NCBI RefSeq assembly: GCF_050908845.1
Contig: NZ_CP194171.1
Coordinates: 1,550,001 to 1,614,000, forward strand
Reading direction: 5' to 3'
Source of the DNA: Marinobacterium_D sp050908845
GTDB lineage: Bacteria > Pseudomonadota > Gammaproteobacteria > Pseudomonadales > Balneatricaceae
DNA: 64,000 nucleotides
Positions 8,413 to 16,289 of this stretch are shown here, piece after piece (within the stretch, counting starts at the first letter, position 1; each line of letters opens with the position of its first letter). A program made the translations under genes and the position numbers. The notes under the pieces are model-generated. The model did no database searches and was not told the DNA's origin. It saw only the letters and a program-made list of their open reading frames with translations.

Positions 8413-10533
8413 ATGTTCAGCGGTGATTCGTTAACGCTATTGCGAAGTGATGCAGTACCGGGCCTGGTCGAACTGGTGATTGACCGCAAAGGGAGCTCGG
8501 TGAACTCGATCGGTAGTGCTTTCCTTAGCGAGTTGAGCGATGTCTGTGATCTGCTGGAAAATGAGCCGGGTATCCAGGGACTGCTGATCAGGAGTGCCAA
8601 ACCCACCTTTGTCGCCGGCGCCGATGTGTTTGAATTCCCCGCATTGTTTGAAGGCGATTCCACTCTGTTTCAGCGCAGGATGGAGCAGGCGCATCAGCTG
8701 TTCAATCGGCTGGAAGCGCTGCCGTTCCCGACCGTCTCTGCCATCAACGGGCTGGCGCTTGGTGGCGGTCTGGAACTGGCGCTGACCAGCGATGCACGCG
8801 TTATCGACCAATCCGCCAAGGTTGGCTTCCCGGAAGTGACCCTGGGCCTCTGTCCTGGCTGGGGTGGCACTGTGCGCGCAAGCCGCATGGCCGGTGTCGA
8901 AGCAGCCCTGGAACTGATGATCAGTGGCAAACCGGTAAATGCCGAAAAGGCGATGGTACTGGGTCTGGCTGACGAGTCGGTGCCGAGTGATAGGCTGCGT
9001 GACGCCTCCCTGGCGCTGCTCAAGCGCATGATCGACGGCGAAATTAACTATCCTGTGCTGCGTGACAGGAAGCAGCAGCCGGTGGCCAGCGCTGATCTCG
9101 AGACCCTGAAATCCACCTTTGCGAAGAGCCTTAACCCGAACTATCCCGCCGCCGGCGAGATTATCGAGCTGGTTGCAGGACATGCGTCACTGACCTTTGA
9201 TGCCGCACTGGCGGCGGAAAGGGACAGCTTCCTGCGCCTCGGCGCCACCACCAGCACCCAGAGCCTCGTTGGCCTGTTCATCAACGGCCAGCGCGTCAAA
9301 CAGGCGTCAAAAGCAGCAGCACTCAAGGCTGTGCCTGTTAAAGAAACCGCGGTGCTTGGCGCCGGCATCATGGGCGGCGGTATCGCCTACCAGTCGGCTG
9401 TTAGCGGTACGCCGGTGATCCTGAAGGATATCCGCCAGGAGTCGCTCGACCTGGGCATGAGCACCGCCAGCAAGGTGCTGGATAAACTGATCAAGAGAGG
9501 CCGCATGGATCAGGCCGGCAAGAACGATTGCCTGGGGCTGATCCAGCCTACACTGGCGTTCGAGGGTTTCGAGCGTGTCGGTCTGGTGGTGGAGGCGGTG
9601 GTTGAGAACGAGGCGGTAAAGCGCGCTGTGCTTGCCGAGACCGAAGCCAAACTGTCGCCGGATGCGATCCTCACCTCCAACACCTCGACTATTTCGATCT
9701 CTGCCCTGGCGGGCGCATTGACGCGGCCGCAGAACTTCTGCGGCATGCACTTCTTCAACCCGGTACCGATGATGCCGCTGGTCGAAGTGATTCGCGGTGA
9801 GCAGAGTAGTGAAACTGCCATTGCGACGGCGGTGGACTGCGCGGTCAAAATGGGCAAGACCCCGATCGTCGTTAACGACTGCCCGGGCTTCCTGGTTAAC
9901 CGAGTGCTCTTCCCCTACTTCAACGCATTCAACCGCCTGCTGCACGACGGCGTCGACTTCCAGCGTATCGATCGGGTGATGGAGGCGTTCGGTTGGCCCA
10001 TGGGGCCGGCTTATCTGGCTGACGTGATCGGGCTCGACACCATGGTGCACGCGGATCAGGTACTGCAGGCCGGCTACCCGGAGCGGATGGGGCATGAGAA
10101 TCAGCCGATCATCGAGCGGCTGCTGGAGCAGGGCGCGCTGGGCCAGAAGAACGGACGTGGTTTCTACGACTACGCCGAGGGTCCGCACAACAAGCAGGCC
10201 AGCACCGAAGTGCTCGAACTGATCCGTGGACAGGTCAAACGCCAGGTTCAGCTGAGCGACCAGGAGATCGTCGATCGCATGATGATCCCGCTGTGCCTGG
10301 AGTCGTTCCTCTGCCTGGATGAGGGCGTTGTGGCCTCGCCCGCCGAGCTCGACATGGCGCTGATCCTGGGCCTTGGTTTCCCGAAATTCAGAGGCGGTGC
10401 GCTGCGCTACATCGACCACGTCGGTGCAGACGAGTTTGCCGCCCGAGTCGAGAAGTGGGGCGCTCAGGGTCCCCTGTACCGATTGCCGGAGAGCTTTCGC
10501 GCCCATTGTCGTGGCGCTAAGCGTTTCTTCTGA
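8413..10533 (+). CDS. fadB: Multifunctional enoyl-CoA hydratase / 3-hydroxyacyl-CoA dehydrogenase
   Basis: A 706-residue cytoplasmic beta-oxidation multienzyme. The N-terminal crotonase domain (about 1-200) shows the oxyanion-hole segments FVAGADVFEF and NGLALGGGLELAL. The NAD-binding 3-hydroxyacyl-CoA dehydrogenase domain starts at VLGAGIMGGGIAYQS near residue 314, with the catalytic region NTSTISISAL and GMHFFNPVPMMPLVEVI. Two C-terminal helical domains follow (PGFLVNRVLFPYFNAF; MMIPLCLESFLCLDEGV). Length and order match FadB/FadJ alpha subunits. No fadA thiolase is adjacent, unlike the usual fadBA operon, so the thiolase is encoded elsewhere. The strong AGAGGAGG site precedes ATG 8413. It leads a rightward run with acyl-CoA dehydrogenase and ETF genes. 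Confidence 0.93.
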   Translation: MFSGDSLTLLRSDAVPGLVELVIDRKGSSVNSIGSAFLSELSDVCDLLENEPGIQGLLIRSAKPTFVAGADVFEFPALFEGDSTLFQRRMEQAHQLFNRLEALPFPTVSAINGLALGGGLELALTSDARVIDQSAKVGFPEVTLGLCPGWGGTVRASRMAGVEAALELMISGKPVNAEKAMVLGLADESVPSDRLRDASLALLKRMIDGEINYPVLRDRKQQPVASADLETLKSTFAKSLNPNYPAAGEIIELVAGHASLTFDAALAAERDSFLRLGATTSTQSLVGLFINGQRVKQASKAAALKAVPVKETAVLGAGIMGGGIAYQSAVSGTPVILKDIRQESLDLGMSTASKVLDKLIKRGRMDQAGKNDCLGLIQPTLAFEGFERVGLVVEAVVENEAVKRAVLAETEAKLSPDAILTSNTSTISISALAGALTRPQNFCGMHFFNPVPMMPLVEVIRGEQSSETAIATAVDCAVKMGKTPIVVNDCPGFLVNRVLFPYFNAFNRLLHDGVDFQRIDRVMEAFGWPMGPAYLADVIGLDTMVHADQVLQAGYPERMGHENQPIIERLLEQGALGQKNGRGFYDYAEGPHNKQASTEVLELIRGQVKRQVQLSDQEIVDRMMIPLCLESFLCLDEGVVASPAELDMALILGLGFPKFRGGALRYIDHVGADEFAARVEKWGAQGPLYRLPESFRAHCRGAKRFF

Positions 10534-10585
10534 TCCGAATCACCGATTGCCGCCAGAGGCGGCGCTGAAAAACGAGGTAAACAGA

Positions 10586-12364
10586 ATGTCCGAGTATCTG
10601 CACCCTTACCGTGATGCCGCGTTTGTTTTGCGTGAACTGGTTGGATTTGACGCGCTCTGCGAAGCCGCCGGTCTCGATGAAATCAATGGCGAGCTGGCGG
10701 AAGCGATTCTTGAAGAAGCTGGGAAATTCGGTAGTGAAATCTGGGCACCGTTGAACGTGGTTGGCGACCAGAACGGCGCGACACTGGATGAAATTGGCGT
10801 TCGTGAGACCGAGGGCTTTGCCGAGGCTTACCAGGCATTTGTCGAAAGCGCCTGGCCGACGCTGACCTTCCCGGAAGCGTTCGGTGGTCAGGGACTGCCC
10901 AACGTGCTGGGTACCGCTGCCAACGAAATCTGGCAGTCCGCCAACATGGCGTTTGGTCTCTGCCCGATGCTGACCCAGGGCGCGGCGGAAGCGATTAATC
11001 ACCATGGTAGCGAGGAGCTTAAGGCAACCTGGCTGCCGAAGCTGGTTTCCGGCGAGTGGACCGGCACCATGAACCTGACCGAGCCGGATGCCGGTTCGGA
11101 TCTGGCTGCCATCAAGTCGAAGGCAGTGCCTGAAGGTGAGCATTACCGCATCACCGGCCAGAAGATCTTCATCACCTGGGGCGACCACCAGATGACCGAT
11201 AACATCGTGCATCTCGTGCTGGCGCGCCTGCCGGATGCGCCGGCCGGTGTTAAAGGGATCTCCCTGTTCGTTGTGCCCAAGTTCCTGCTGGATGAAAACG
11301 GTGAGCCGGGTGAACGCAATGACGTGAGCTGCGTATCGATCGAGCACAAGCTCGGTATCCACGGCAGCCCGACCTGCACCATGAGCTTCGGCGATGACGG
11401 CGGTGCGATCGGTTACCTCGTCGGTGAGCCGCATCAGGGGCTGGCCTACATGTTCACCATGATGAACCACGCCCGTCAGGCCGTGGGCCTTCAGGGACTG
11501 GCGATCTCCGAGCGCTCCTACCAGCAGGCGGTTGCCTATGCCCGCGAGCGTACCCAGGGCACGCGCAGGGATGGCAGCAAGATCGCGATCATCGAGTTCC
11601 CGGACGTGCGCCGTATGCTGATGCAGATGCGTGCTTCCATCGAAGCGATGCGCGGCGTGGAGCTGCTGGCCGCTGCGGAAGCGGACCGGGTGTCAGCCTC
11701 TAAGGACGAGACAGCTGCTGCCCGGCATCAGGAGCGGGTTGAGCTGTTCACGCCGATTGTAAAAGGCTGGCTCACCGAGCTGGCGCAGGAGGTCACCTAC
11801 CTGGGGGTTCAGGTTCACGGTGGCATGGGCTTTGTCGAGGAGTGTGGTGCCGCCCAGCATTATCGCGATGCCCGGATTCTGACCATCTACGAAGGCACCA
11901 CCGGTATCCAGGCGCTGGACCTGGTGGGCCGCAAGATGCTGCGCAATAACGGCGTTGCCGTGACGGCACTGCTGGATGAGATCGGACAGAGTGTTGAGCA
12001 GCTGCGCACTGAGCCGAGTCTCGGTGAACTGGCGGAGCGTCTGGGCGCCGGGCTGGAAAATGCCCGTCAGGCCTGCGCCTGGCTGTTGGATAAGGGCAGT
12101 CAGTCGCCGAGCGCACCTGGAGCGGTCAGTGTGCCTTTCATGATGCAGATGGGTTACCTTTGTGGCGCCTGGGTATTGTCCCGCATGGCACAGAGCGCAC
12201 AGCAGCAGCTGGCGGCAGGGGAGGGCGACAGCGACTTCCTCCGCGCCAAGGTGACGACCGCGCGGTTCTACTGTGAACATCTTCTGCCCCGGACGGAGGG
12301 GCTGCTGCAGACCGTAACCGGAGGCAGCGACAGCGTGATGGAACTACCGGAGTCCCAGTTCTAA
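10586..12364 (+). CDS. Acyl-CoA dehydrogenase, long (about 590-residue) class
   Basis: A 592-residue flavoenzyme that introduces the alpha-beta double bond into an acyl-CoA and passes electrons to ETF. Visible features include the N-terminal helical domain, the beta domain with WTGTMNLTEPDAGSDLAAI and YRITGQKIFITWGDH, and the C-terminal helical domain with GGMGFVEE and ILTIYEGTTGIQALDL, whose Glu is the expected catalytic base. Length and a further C-terminal helical extension place it with the FadE/DmdC group rather than the 380-residue class. I start at ATG 10586 with GAGGT 8 bases upstream; upstream in-frame codons overlap fadB. Substrate chain length cannot be told; a methylmercaptopropionyl-CoA (DmdC) role is conceivable but lacks neighbouring dmd genes. 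Confidence 0.9.
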   Translation: MSEYLHPYRDAAFVLRELVGFDALCEAAGLDEINGELAEAILEEAGKFGSEIWAPLNVVGDQNGATLDEIGVRETEGFAEAYQAFVESAWPTLTFPEAFGGQGLPNVLGTAANEIWQSANMAFGLCPMLTQGAAEAINHHGSEELKATWLPKLVSGEWTGTMNLTEPDAGSDLAAIKSKAVPEGEHYRITGQKIFITWGDHQMTDNIVHLVLARLPDAPAGVKGISLFVVPKFLLDENGEPGERNDVSCVSIEHKLGIHGSPTCTMSFGDDGGAIGYLVGEPHQGLAYMFTMMNHARQAVGLQGLAISERSYQQAVAYARERTQGTRRDGSKIAIIEFPDVRRMLMQMRASIEAMRGVELLAAAEADRVSASKDETAAARHQERVELFTPIVKGWLTELAQEVTYLGVQVHGGMGFVEECGAAQHYRDARILTIYEGTTGIQALDLVGRKMLRNNGVAVTALLDEIGQSVEQLRTEPSLGELAERLGAGLENARQACAWLLDKGSQSPSAPGAVSVPFMMQMGYLCGAWVLSRMAQSAQQQLAAGEGDSDFLRAKVTTARFYCEHLLPRTEGLLQTVTGGSDSVMELPESQF

Positions 12365-12415
12365 GTGAACCGGGTTGCCCCTGAACAGAATCTCTAACGG
12401 TAGAGGCTTAAAACA

Positions 12416-13165
12416 ATGAAAATACTCGTTAGCGTAAAACGCGTCATCGACTACAACGTCAAGGTACGCGTCAAGGCCGATAACTCCGACGTGGATCTGG
12501 CCAACGTCAAAATGGCACTCAACCCGTTCTGCGAGATCGCGGTTGAAGAAGCGATCCGCCTGAAAGAGGCCGGTGTGGCCTCCGAGGTCATCGTGGTTTC
12601 CATCGGCCCGAAAGCGGTACAGGAACAGCTGCGTACCGCCATGGCCCTGGGTGCCGACCGTGCCATCCAGGTTGAGACCGATGACTTGCCCGAGCCGCTG
12701 AACGTGGCCAAGCTACTGGCCAAGGTGGTTGAAGCGGAAGAGCCGGGCCTTGTGATCCTCGGCAAGCAGTCCATCGATTCCGACAACAACCAGGTGGGCC
12801 AGATGCTGGCAGCCCTGACCGGTCGTCCCCAGGGTACCTTCGCCTCTGAAGTGAAAATCAACGGCGATAAGGCTCAGGTGACCCGCGAAGTGGATGGCGG
12901 TCTGCGTACCGTTTCCCTGGACCTGCCGGCCATCGTCACCACCGACCTGCGCCTCAACGAGCCGCGCTACGCCAAGCTGCCGGACATCATGAAAGCCAAG
13001 CGCAAGCCGCTGGATGTGAAGACCCCGGCGGACCTGGGTGTCGAGCTCAAGCAGCATATCTCTCAGCTGAAGGTGGAAACACCGGCCCAGCGTGAAGCGG
13101 GTATCAAGGTGGACAGCGTGGATGCGCTGATCGATAAGCTGAAGAACGAAGCCAAGGTCATTTAA
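12416..13165 (+). CDS. etfB: Electron transfer flavoprotein beta subunit
   Basis: A 249-residue ETF beta chain that takes electrons from acyl-CoA dehydrogenases. The start MKILVSVKRVIDYNVKVRVK, the segment MALNPFCEIAVEEA and the AMP-binding region GADRAIQVET with LGKQSIDSDNNQVGQMLA are characteristic, as is DLRLNEPRYAKLPDIMKAK near residue 180. It sits 51 bases after the acyl-CoA dehydrogenase and 10 bases before etfA, with AGAGG before its ATG, so it belongs to the same transcription unit. Confidence 0.97.
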   Translation: MKILVSVKRVIDYNVKVRVKADNSDVDLANVKMALNPFCEIAVEEAIRLKEAGVASEVIVVSIGPKAVQEQLRTAMALGADRAIQVETDDLPEPLNVAKLLAKVVEAEEPGLVILGKQSIDSDNNQVGQMLAALTGRPQGTFASEVKINGDKAQVTREVDGGLRTVSLDLPAIVTTDLRLNEPRYAKLPDIMKAKRKPLDVKTPADLGVELKQHISQLKVETPAQREAGIKVDSVDALIDKLKNEAKVI

Positions 13166-13175
13166 GGAGGCTGGG

Positions 13176-14105
13176 ATGAGCATTTTACTGATTGCTGAAC
13201 ACGACAACAGCGCACTCAACCCGGCGACCCTGAGTGCAGTCACCGCCGCCAGTCAGATCGGTGGCGACATTACCCTTCTGGTGGCAGGCAACGGCTGCCA
13301 GGCCGTGGCCGATGAAGCCGCCAAGGTTGCAGGTGTATCCAAGGTCCTGCTGGCCGATAACGCCGCTTACGAGAAAGGCCTGGCGGAAAACCTCAGCGCC
13401 CTGATCGTGGAACTGGCCTCCGGCTACAGCCACATCGTTGCAGCGGCCAGCAGCACCAGCAAAGACACTATGCCGCGCGTCGCTGCCCTGCTCGACGTGG
13501 GCCAGCTCAGCGAGATTATCGCCGTTGAGTCTGCCGATACCTTCAAGCGTCCGATCTACGCCGGTAACGCTATCGCCACCGTGCAGTCCCAGGACGCGGT
13601 CAAGGTGATCACCGTACGTACCTCGGCATTCGACAAGGCCGCCGCCGAAGGTGGCAGTGCCGGCGTTGAAGCCGTGGGCACCGCCTGCGATGCCGGTACC
13701 TCCAGCTTTGTCAGCGAAGAGATGGTCAAATCCGACCGTCCGGATCTGGCGGCCGCAGGCGTGGTGATCTCTGGTGGTCGCGGTATGGGCAACGGTGAAA
13801 ACTTCGCCCTGCTGGAAAAAGTGGCCGACAAGCTCGGCGCCGCCATCGGTGCCTCTCGTGCCGCGGTGGATGCCGGCTTTGTCAGCAACGATCTGCAGGT
13901 CGGTCAGACCGGCAAGATCGTTGCCCCTGAGCTGTACATCGCCGTGGGTATCTCCGGTGCGATCCAGCACCTGGCCGGCATGAAAGAGTCCAAGGTGATC
14001 GTGGCGATCAACAAGGATGAGGAAGCGCCGATCTTCCAGGTGGCCGATTACGGTCTGGTAGGTGATCTGTTTGAGATCCTGCCGGAGCTGGAAGCGAAGC
14101 TATAA
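13176..14105 (+). CDS. etfA: Electron transfer flavoprotein alpha subunit
   Basis: A 309-residue ETF alpha chain that binds FAD and delivers electrons to ETF-ubiquinone oxidoreductase. The FAD domain signature is clear in the C-terminal half: VVISGGRGMGNGENF, GASRAAVDAGF, QVGQTGKIVAPELYIAVGISGAIQHLAGMK and INKDEEAPIFQVADYGLVGDL. AGGAGG lies just before ATG 13176, directly after etfB. Together etfBA form the soluble carrier between the dehydrogenase at 10586 and ETF-QO at 14498. Confidence 0.97.
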   Translation: MSILLIAEHDNSALNPATLSAVTAASQIGGDITLLVAGNGCQAVADEAAKVAGVSKVLLADNAAYEKGLAENLSALIVELASGYSHIVAAASSTSKDTMPRVAALLDVGQLSEIIAVESADTFKRPIYAGNAIATVQSQDAVKVITVRTSAFDKAAAEGGSAGVEAVGTACDAGTSSFVSEEMVKSDRPDLAAAGVVISGGRGMGNGENFALLEKVADKLGAAIGASRAAVDAGFVSNDLQVGQTGKIVAPELYIAVGISGAIQHLAGMKESKVIVAINKDEEAPIFQVADYGLVGDLFEILPELEAKL

Positions 14106-14182
14106 GCTTCTCTGGCTGAAAGTGCCGGTGTCTCTCCTGATGGCTGGTTGCCACCGGAGACGCAGGTTTCGCCTGCAGGCGA

Positions 14183-14385
14183 GTTAAGGGACTTGTACGG
14201 CTTTCGTTACCAAGTAAGTCCCTTAACAATCCCAAGCCGCCCCTGCAGTTGGGTCGGCTGCGCCGACTGCCCTGTGCTTCTCAGCTGAAAGCGCGGGACC
14301 GGAAACTCGGCTACGCCTCAAACAGCCGGTCCCTTCATCGCTTTCAGCCTGCGATGCTCGGCTGCACTGAAGGGGATTTGACCCC
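14183..14385. repeat. Cluster of nested palindromes between etfA and ETF-QO
   Basis: Four inverted repeats lie in 200 bases. GTTAAGGGACTT (14183-14194) pairs with AAGTCCCTTAAC (14216-14227). TCGGC-TGC-GCCGA lies at 14254-14266. A composite hairpin pairs GCTGAAAGCG (14284-14293) with CGCTTTCAGC (14339-14348) and, inside it, GGGACCGG (14295-14302) with CCGGTCCC (14326-14333). GGGGATTTGACCCC lies at 14372-14385. No open frame is convincing. The arrangement resembles REP-type or other palindromic intergenic elements rather than ordinary terminators, as no T-run follows any arm. Confidence 0.65.
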
Positions 14386-14497
14386 GCCCTCTGAGTCCTT
14401 AATCCGCTTTTGTGTGAGAAGGGGCTCGTCAGGCTAGCATCAAAAAAATAGAAGCGCCGGATACGAAAAGTGCGCTGGAAATAACAAAGAGGTTTAT

Positions 14498-16168
14498 ATG
14501 CGCGAATCCATGGAATTTGATGTAGTTATCGTCGGTGCCGGCCCTGCCGGGCTCTCTGCCGCCTGCCGCCTGATGCAGCAGGCTCAGGAAGCGGAACAGG
14601 AGCTTACCGTCTGTGTCGTCGAGAAAGGCTCCGAGGTGGGTGCCCATATTCTCTCCGGCGCTGTCATCGAATCCCGCGCCATGGATGAACTCTTCCCGGA
14701 TTGGCAGGACGCTCCTGAAGAGAGTCGTGCACCGCTGAATACTCCGGTGGTCTCCGATGAGCTTTACCTACTGAAAAGCGATACGGCAGCGAAAAAACTG
14801 CCCAACGCACTGATTCCCAAGACCATGCACAACACCGGGCATGGCCTTAACAATTACGTGGTCAGCCTCGGTAATGTCTGCCGCTGGCTGGCGGAACAGG
14901 CGGAAGGCCTGGGCGTGGAAATTTTTCCCGGCTTTGCCGCCGCTGAAATCCTGTTTAACGACGATGGTTCCGTGAAGGGTATCGCCACCGGCGATATGGG
15001 CATTACTGCTGAAGGCGAGCAGGGCCCGAACTACATGGAAGGGATGGAGCTGCACGCCAAGTACACCCTGTTTGCCGAAGGCTGCCGTGGTCATCTCGGC
15101 AAGCAGCTGATCGAGCAATTCAAGCTCGATAACGAAGCCGATGCCCAGCATTACGGTATCGGTATCAAGGAACTCTGGGATATCGATCCCGCCAAGCACC
15201 AGCCGGGTCTGGTGGTGCATGGCTCAGGTTGGCCGCTTGAAGGTGATACAACCGGAGGTTTCTTCCTCTACCACCTGGAGAACAACCAGGCGGTGGTCGG
15301 CCTGATCGTCGATCTGAACTACACCAACCCCTGGCTCAGCCCGTTCGACGAGTTCCAGCGCCTGAAGCACCACCCGGTGCTGGCCGAACACCTGGAAGGC
15401 GGCAACCGCGTGGCCTATGGCGCCCGCGCCATCACCAAGGGCGGTTTCAACGCCCTGCCGAAAATGACTTTCCCGGGCGGTCTGCTGATCGGCTGTAACG
15501 CCGGCACCCTGAACTTCAGCAAGATCAAGGGCACCCATACCGCGATGAAATCCGGCATGCTGGCGGCCGAAGCGGTGTTCGAGGCGATCACGGCCGGTGA
15601 TGAAGGCGGCAAAGAACTCGGCAGCTTCAGCGCCAAGTTCAAAGACAGCTGGGCCTACGACGAGCTGTTCCGTTCCCGTAACTTTGGCCCGGCGATGCAC
15701 AAGTTCGGCCCGATCCTTGGCGGTGCGTTCAACTTTGTCGACCAGAATATCTTTGGTGGCAAACTGCCGATCACCCTGCACGATGACAAGCCGGACTATG
15801 CCCAGATGAAACCGGCGGACCAGTGCACCAAGATCGATTACCCCAAGCCGGATGGCAAGCTCAGCTTCGACAAGCTCTCCTCGGTGTTTATCTCCAACAC
15901 CAACCACGAAGAGGATCAGCCCTGTCACCTGAAACTGAAAGACGCGAGTATCCCGGTCGCGCAGAACCTGCCAACCTACGCGGAACCGGCGCAGCGCTAC
16001 TGCCCGGCCGGTGTCTACGAGGTGATAGAGGAGGAGTCAGGCCCGCGCTTCCAGATCAACTCACAGAACTGCGTGCACTGTAAAACCTGTGACATCAAGG
16101 ACCCGGCGCAGAACATCACCTGGGTGGTACCCGAAGGCGCTGGCGGCCCCAACTATCCCAATATGTAA
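14498..16168 (+). CDS. Electron transfer flavoprotein-ubiquinone oxidoreductase
   Basis: A 556-residue membrane-associated enzyme that moves electrons from reduced ETF to the ubiquinone pool. The N-terminal FAD fold shows VIVGAGPAGLSAACR, then GSEVGAHILSGAVIE; a central GGFNALPKMTFPGGLLIGC segment matches the family. The C-terminal [4Fe-4S] domain has RYCPAGVYEV followed by NSQNCVHCKTCDIKDPAQNI, supplying four cluster cysteines, and the usual end VPEGAGGPNYPNM. AGAGG lies 6 bases before ATG 14498. It completes the beta-oxidation electron chain begun at 8413, but is separated from etfA by the palindrome cluster. Confidence 0.97.
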   Translation: MRESMEFDVVIVGAGPAGLSAACRLMQQAQEAEQELTVCVVEKGSEVGAHILSGAVIESRAMDELFPDWQDAPEESRAPLNTPVVSDELYLLKSDTAAKKLPNALIPKTMHNTGHGLNNYVVSLGNVCRWLAEQAEGLGVEIFPGFAAAEILFNDDGSVKGIATGDMGITAEGEQGPNYMEGMELHAKYTLFAEGCRGHLGKQLIEQFKLDNEADAQHYGIGIKELWDIDPAKHQPGLVVHGSGWPLEGDTTGGFFLYHLENNQAVVGLIVDLNYTNPWLSPFDEFQRLKHHPVLAEHLEGGNRVAYGARAITKGGFNALPKMTFPGGLLIGCNAGTLNFSKIKGTHTAMKSGMLAAEAVFEAITAGDEGGKELGSFSAKFKDSWAYDELFRSRNFGPAMHKFGPILGGAFNFVDQNIFGGKLPITLHDDKPDYAQMKPADQCTKIDYPKPDGKLSFDKLSSVFISNTNHEEDQPCHLKLKDASIPVAQNLPTYAEPAQRYCPAGVYEVIEEESGPRFQINSQNCVHCKTCDIKDPAQNITWVVPEGAGGPNYPNM

Positions 16169-16230
16169 CTGGCCGAATACATAACTGGCCAAATATATAA
16201 CGGGCGCTTGCTTAAAAGGAGTAAGAGGCG

Positions 16231-16250
16231 GGGGCTTCCAGGTAAGCCCC
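16231..16250. terminator. Possible bidirectional hairpin between ETF-QO and the hybrid kinase
   Basis: GGGGCTT (16231-16237) pairs with AAGCCCC (16244-16250) around a 6-base loop, midway between two convergent genes. There is no clear T-run on either side, so termination would be weak. Just upstream, ACTGGCC occurs twice (from 16169 and 16186). Confidence 0.4.
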
Positions 16251-16289
16251 TGAGACTGCGCCGACAAGTCGATGGACGTCAGGCTCTGA

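Noticed and set aside
14183..14385. CRISPR array
   Set aside because: Repeats are inverted and unlike each other, with no regular direct repeat and spacer period.
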